The notes beneath the pieces were generated by a model that saw only the letters and a list, made by a program, of their open reading frames with translations, was not told where the DNA came from and searched no databases. From Isoetes taiwanensis (lineage: Eukaryota; Streptophyta; Lycopodiopsida; Isoetales; Isoetaceae), in NCBI GenBank assembly GCA_021234155.1, contig JAJEKV010000045.1, positions 10,672,631-10,736,630 on the forward strand: DNA of 64,000 nt. The letters run 5' to 3'. Below are positions 58,610 to 64,000 of the stretch, piece by piece. The position numbers were made by a program, and so were the translations under genes. The number at the start of each line of letters is the position of its first letter. Positions within the stretch are counted from its first letter, which is position 1.

Positions 58610-60790
58610 TATTGAGAAGCTTGAAAACTTTCTCAACTAGTGGTTTGTAAAATTTATGAGGAAAACAAGTAACCCAATTCTTTGTGTGTGATGTGTAATT
58701 CTATTCAAGCAATCAATTCAGAAATTTTTTTTATGGGGTGTGAGTCCCATTTTCAGTCCGAGTCCCAAAATTCAAGTTTTGTCCCACTTTAATTAAATAC
58801 GACTTATTAATAATTGTTGTCATCAAGCACATCCTGTGCAACAGTTGTCCATTCTGCCAAAAGAGTACAATTTAGGAAAAAAAACAAGTGCAACGTTTTC
58901 CTTCTTGATTATAAGTACTCGATCTTGCCATTTATAAATTGCATAAGAAATCATTAAAGCCGTTCTCAACAGTGTGAAGGAGGAGTGAAATGGCAAGATT
59001 CCATGGACCATTGGCATCATTTCCAAGACAAAAACCGAAAAGTAAAATTATAAAGCCAAATATTTCGCAGTACGTCCTTTTATCAACAAAGTGAAGCCCC
59101 AATATGATAGCACCTTTAGATAAAAACTTGAAGAAATTGAGGAATGTCCATGCTTTATTAGGAATTAGAATGAGATGCCTTCATAGCTTCTACTTCTGGG
59201 CAAAAGTATGCTGGTGGGGTACAAAAGCAGGCGTCCGGACGCATGCTGACAGCACTCATATAGCACCCCGTATGGCAGTTTGCTTAGGGTGTTACTGGTA
59301 CTAGCACTTGATAATTAGATAATCAATAAAAATATATAATAGCTCCAATGAATGACAAGTGGAATAATATGATAGAATAGTAGGTGCAGGGTGCTGATCT
59401 AAGTGCTGGGGTCGCGTTTTTTTGTACCCCACCAGCATACTTTTGCCCTTCTGCATATAGATATGTATTTACCTTCACACGGGTTGCTATAAGTAGTATT
59501 GGACAAAGATGCTTGGTGCATTCAGCATATGAACAATACACAGCTTTGTTTCGTTAGCAATATTTGGTCCTTGGTATTTTGAAATTCGAAATGGAAATTC
59601 TTCTAATCTTGAGCAAGAGGTGAGTTGCGTATGACCATTTTGATTCTCATACTCATGCATGGTAATCCTTCAACATTGTAAATTACTGCAAGTTTGTTTA
59701 CAATAAGGAACGATTGAAAGTGAGCTTTGAAGCGAAAGCAGCTTCAAAGCAATCTCTGATTCTTTAAATTTTTGCCAACGGTCTATGAAAGAGCAGGTAC
59801 AACATCTGATTCTTTAAATCTTTGCCAATGGCCTATCAAAGAGCAGGTTCTAAGTGCACTTCAATAAGGCCCATATTTTCCTATTGTGGCCTAACATTTA
59901 GTTCTTATAATACAGAGATGAAAGTTAATGGCAATGGAGCAAGGAGTGTTGGCCAAGGGGAGCTTTTATCCAAGAAAAGCATAGATTGTGCTCTGTCTAA
60001 ATGGACCTTCTATTGGCTGCTTTAATGGCAATGGCAATGCATCTTATCTTATCTTATCAATGGCAATGCTGCTTTAAAAATCCATTTGATATTGGACGTG
60101 ACAAGATGTTAAGAAATGCCAACTTAAGGTGTTTGAGTTTCAATGTTTATAGATCAATGAACCACTTCCCGTAGAGAGCTTCACCGTGAGCTTTTCTGAT
60201 TGTGAAATTTGTTGTGGCCTCATACTATAGGCTAATTGGGAACATAGTCGCATTCAGTGAGCTAGCTACTCAATTTGGCGAGATGTCATTTTAATGTTTA
60301 AGGGCAACAACAATGTTGCATTCATTACTATTCCACAGTTGTCTGCTCACAAAAGGAACATTTATGATGCAGAAAATAGCAAAGGGCAACTAATTGCTAC
60401 TGGGCTAGGGTGGCTTATGTCGTATGGATGTGCATACTAATTTTGTGCTTAATGTTTGAGACCTCAGGCATATAAGATATGTGCTGTATTGCCCTTCTCT
60501 TATAAAGTTTCCCACAACATGGCTCTACAGATGGAGACATCCAAGATCAATTAGAAGAATGGCTGGCAGAAAACATCCAAAGGAAAGGATAACGAAGTAC
60601 CTTCCCAAAAGCAGACTTAACAAACTGAACATCAGTTGAATAATTGTTGTCATCAAGCACTCGCCAAACGAGTACAATTTAGGAAAACTACAAGCCTAGT
60701 TAGGATATAAGAACGTACTGCCTCTGTTTATGCGCAGGTAACACACGGGGCATATTTACTAGTAGTATGGTATTACTTGACTAGAAGGCT

Positions 60791-62319
60791 TCATTTCATT
60801 ACGAATGCATCTGCAAATAGCTGAAGGTTAATGCTGGAGGAACCGCCGGGAAGGGCAGCTGCAATCCCCATTTCTCTGATTTCTCGAATTCTGTTGAGGC
60901 ATTCTCTGCCTTCCTCGCATTCCATCAGCCTCAAAACACCACTCTTCACATCTTCGGCACTCACCAATCCGTCTTCATCTCTGATAGCGCCTCTAAAATC
61001 CAACCCAATCTTCCACTCCTCCACAATCAATTTACAGTTCAAATTCTGCTCGCCCAAAAGGGGCCATGCAAGCACTTTGGAACTCGTATGAGGCACTTTC
61101 TAGGGTCGAGTTCCATCGCGATGGCTAAGAAATCCACCAACGGGGCGATGTTGGAGTACCTCGACGGGGTGCCCATTTTACCACAATGCCTTCTTCCTCG
61201 TTCAAACCCTTCAAAATCCGGTCAGAATCTTCTTCCTCCGTGGGTCGGCCTCAGTATCCACAAAAATGGAACCTTGCTATCCATTACCCCTTTCGCAATA
61301 TTTCTCACCGCTCTTTTCCCAAAGCGATACGCTTCTAAACGACACATACAAAGACCAGAAGCCTTACGCACGCTTATCAAGCCAATCCATGCACGATCTC
61401 GTCCTCCTTTGTTAACCCAATTTCATTCTTCCCCGCATTTTATTAAAACCTCGAGGTGATGCATTGGAGATCAGGCAAGTAATTGGGTAACATTTTTCGC
61501 ATTGCCGCTCTTTGCTTTGGGCTCTAGTTCTTGAAAAGAATTTACCAAATTCCAATCTCCTTCTCTCGGCTTTGCACTTCTGTAAGTATTCTCTGTAAAG
61601 GCAATCTTCGTGCACTATCATAGGGATCTCGTTTTGCATCAAAATCATATCGCTTGAAACCGCGAATTGGGATGGTGCTACTTGCACTTGGATCTGCAAC
61701 AAAAAAAACCCAAATTAAAACCAAACCGCTCTGTAGTGGATTGGAATATCTTGGCTTCCTTTGATTGTAAATTAGCTCGCTACTAAAATAAAACCGAGAT
61801 ATGTTTTTCACCTTTAATGGGGATCAATCCTTGAGCCCCTCGGCTCCTCAAGTTCGAAATACAAGATGAGTGATGGCATTTGAAGGAAAAAACGCCGCCA
61901 TATCTAAGCCAAATCTATCGCAACCCGAGAAGACCAATACACAAAGAAGTCAGGAAATTATACATGCCACGAGCAAGGATTTTTCCCAGTTCTTGCTCCA
62001 CAAGATTTTCGAAGGGTTTTCTCGGACTATCCACACCGCCATCATGAGCTCAACACCTTTCATTCCAAAGAAGCTTTTTGGTTTCTTCATGAGAAAATCC
62101 GGCAAGCCCAACAAGCTTAAAACTGGGATCTTGGTCCACGATATTCCCGATTGCTTGGCGGTGTCCAACAGTCTTTTCATGGTTGCCTTGAGTGTTCACA
62201 AAAAGTAATGGAAAATCCCATTTTGTGAGGATTTTGGACAACCGCATTAGAGGATTTATGTGGCCATCTGCAGGAAATGGCAAGACGATAACATGAGGCC
62301 TTCTTTGAGCGCATGCCAT
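60791..62319 (-). pseudogene. UDP-glycosyltransferase pseudogene, copy B
   Basis: Same gene as the split copy at 40219-46669 but without insertions. The N-terminal start (MACAQRRPHVIVLPFPADGH) lies at about 62319. Exon 2 includes MILMQNEIPMIVHEDCL. The C-terminal end is well kept: KLIVEEWKIGLDFRG, AIRDEDGLVSAEDVKSG, VLRLMECEEGRECLNRI, then a stop at 60791. Many one- or two-base length differences break the frame, mostly where copy A has CAG or CTG in the first half of the gene, while A lacks them in the second half. The real gene may therefore be less damaged than it looks. Confidence 0.85.
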
Positions 62320-63349
62320 AGCCAAAATTTCAGTCTGTTGTTCCATTCTCAATTTACGTTTAAGCGCACAAATGCAATGAAACAAAGTCCCTTTGCTGTG
62401 GAAATTTGCACAAAAGCATTCGAGGATTTATGTGGCAATGTAGAGGAAATGGCAAGACTATGACATGAGGCCTTCTATGAGCAGCCGGCCTTCTATGAGC
62501 AGCCCTTGAGTGTTCTTTAAGTCTTTTGTCTTTTGTTCTTGGCTTCACCAATAGATCAGCAATTTTTAAATTGGACCAGACAAACAAAAGGGCTTACAAG
62601 GTTTAGCAAAGCCCATTCTCACTTTTTCTTTAGTGCACTATGGATATGGCATGTATAGAACTACTATTTTAATAAATAATAAATGTTGATGTTTGAGGAG
62701 ACCTACCGGTTGCAATTCAAGATCTAATTGTGTCAAGCAATACCATAACACCGAGGCCTTATTTGAGCAGTGCCATAACCAAACTTCAATATGTTGTTGG
62801 CATAACTTTTTCGTTTAATGCACTTATAGATGGCTAGTTGCATAGAGAACTTCTATTAATATAGAATGAATGTTGATGTAATGCACTTATAGATGGCTAG
62901 TTGCATAGAGAACTTCTATTAATATAGAATGAATGTTGATGTTTGCAATTTTGGATCTATTCTGGCCATTTTCAAGAACAAAAATCTTATGATAATGATG
63001 CACATGCTCATGCTCATGCTCCACGCGCTTCAATAAAATATTGTTTGGGGGTGCCATCTCACGTCTCATTTCAAGTGTCATGGTTGGTGCAAATATAAAT
63101 GACATTGGACACATGTGTTCATTCTCTCCACCTACCAAAAAAAATTATAACACTTGAATGATTGTCCAAAGCATGACTAGACACATGGTGTTCATTCCAT
63201 CCTTCACTTCTCTCCCCATCGCCCTCCTACCCGCTTGCCTTCTCTCTCCATCGCCCTCTTACCCTCTTGCCTTCTCTCTCTAGGGTTTGTCATCTTGCTC
63301 TCAATAGGGTTTTGCCCACATACCCCAATTTTTTTCATCCCTCTATCCC

Positions 63350-63640
63350 AAATAGTTGCAAAACGGAAGTAAGTCCCCATTTCGAATTCTAAGCATCCAT
63401 AACGCGTTTCATGCAATTTTCCTACTTTGTCCTAATCTTTGTTTGCCCTAAGAAGTTGCACTAAGGGCATTTTAGAGTCCCCATTTTGGATGTTAAGCAT
63501 TCAAAACGCGCTTTGCGCAACTGCTTTGCCCTAATTTTTGTGCCCTATTTATGTTTTACTGAAAAAGTTGCGCGAAGGACATTTTGGAGTCCTTATTTTG
63601 GATTCAAAGCATCCAAAGTGTTTTTTAATTTTGAGGGTAA
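63350..63640. repeat. Degenerate ~115-bp tandem repeat in copy B
   Basis: About three units with AGTTGCA, TTTTAGAGTCCCC, GGAT(T/G)(C/T)TAAGCATCCAAAA and GCGCAACT, homologous to 53278-53715. Confidence 0.75.
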
Positions 63641-64000
63641 GAGTATGTATTAATATATAAAATATTTACATAGGACATCCCCAAATGGGATTGATAGAAA
63701 GAATTGTCACATGTGGATATTACTCATAAGTGTCAAAGCTTGTACTAAGAAGCTGCTACACCAGTCTTCCCTAGCCTTGGATTACTGAAGGGATAACCAT
63801 CTTCATGCAGACTATATGGTACTATATGGTGCTAGTAGCCAGTTCTAGGCAACAAGACCTAGGGAGAAGGCCCCACTGAAGATGAAGATCCACCTTCTAT
63901 TCCTGCACACTGTTTAAGTCCAACTCCCAATGACATTTGAAAAATGAATAGAATCCCCTTATATTGCCATATCTATCCAAGTTCTTGTTGTAATTACGGC
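63641..64000. other. No gene seen
   Basis: AT-rich end of the window; ACTATATGGT occurs twice in tandem near 63810. No reading frame of note. Confidence 0.4.

Larger units (their letters stand above)
58807..63640. repeat. Segmental duplication, copy B (compact)
   Basis: Starts at TAATAATTGTTGTCATCAAGC, the same point as copy A (38267), directly after the DUF7869-like gene. It runs collinear with copy A through the UGT remnant and to the ~115-bp tandem repeats. It lacks the four insertions seen in A but has about 80 bp extra at about 59110-59195, related to 37606-37690. Confidence 0.85.

Overview
The window is nuclear DNA of a land plant with a large, repeat-rich genome. It has spliced genes with GT-AG introns, a lectin receptor kinase, UDP-glycosyltransferase (UGT) and PPR relics, and layered transposons. 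A non-flowering vascular plant (fern or gymnosperm) seems likely, but that is inference. Only one gene looks intact: an L-type lectin receptor kinase at 26026-27990. Nearly everything else is mobile DNA or broken gene copies.

1-12.5 kb: a nest of elements. The outer one (231-12454) has 31-bp terminal inverted repeats (TIRs) and a five-exon gene for a Crypton-like tyrosine recombinase. It is split by an 8.3-kb CACTA-type element (3350-11686, 3-bp target duplication) and by a 515-bp hAT MITE (11724-12238, 8-bp target duplication). The CACTA element holds no visible transposase. It holds seven phase-consistent exons of a captured host gene (9165-4299, minus), with a plus-strand hAT transposase gene in one intron.

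12.5-23.4 kb: palindromic AATTGGGCG/CGCCCAATT repeats, a ~165-bp tandem array, and a 6.9-kb hAT element (16438-23366; TIRs, 8-bp target duplication, subterminal repeats). That element carries a decayed transposase and, on the opposite strand, a kinase-like gene that looks like cargo.

23.4-38 kb: the lectin receptor kinase, then a broken gene (30032-32870) with a DNA-methyltransferase-like motif and the same palindrome family beside it, an orphan CACTA terminus, and sparse relics.

38-63.6 kb: two copies of one segment. Copy B (about 58.8-63.6 kb) is compact. Copy A (about 38.3-53.7 kb) is expanded by four insertions. Both contain a decayed UGT gene. In copy A an LTR retroelement (42592-45915) sits in UGT exon 2. 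This retroelement carries a LEA-like open frame instead of gag-pol, and that frame was itself hit by a 431-bp Mutator-type MITE. Many A/B differences cluster at CAG/CTG trinucleotides, so some frameshifts may be sequencing or assembly errors. A pseudogene of a DDE-transposase-like protein (56170-58609) lies just before copy B.
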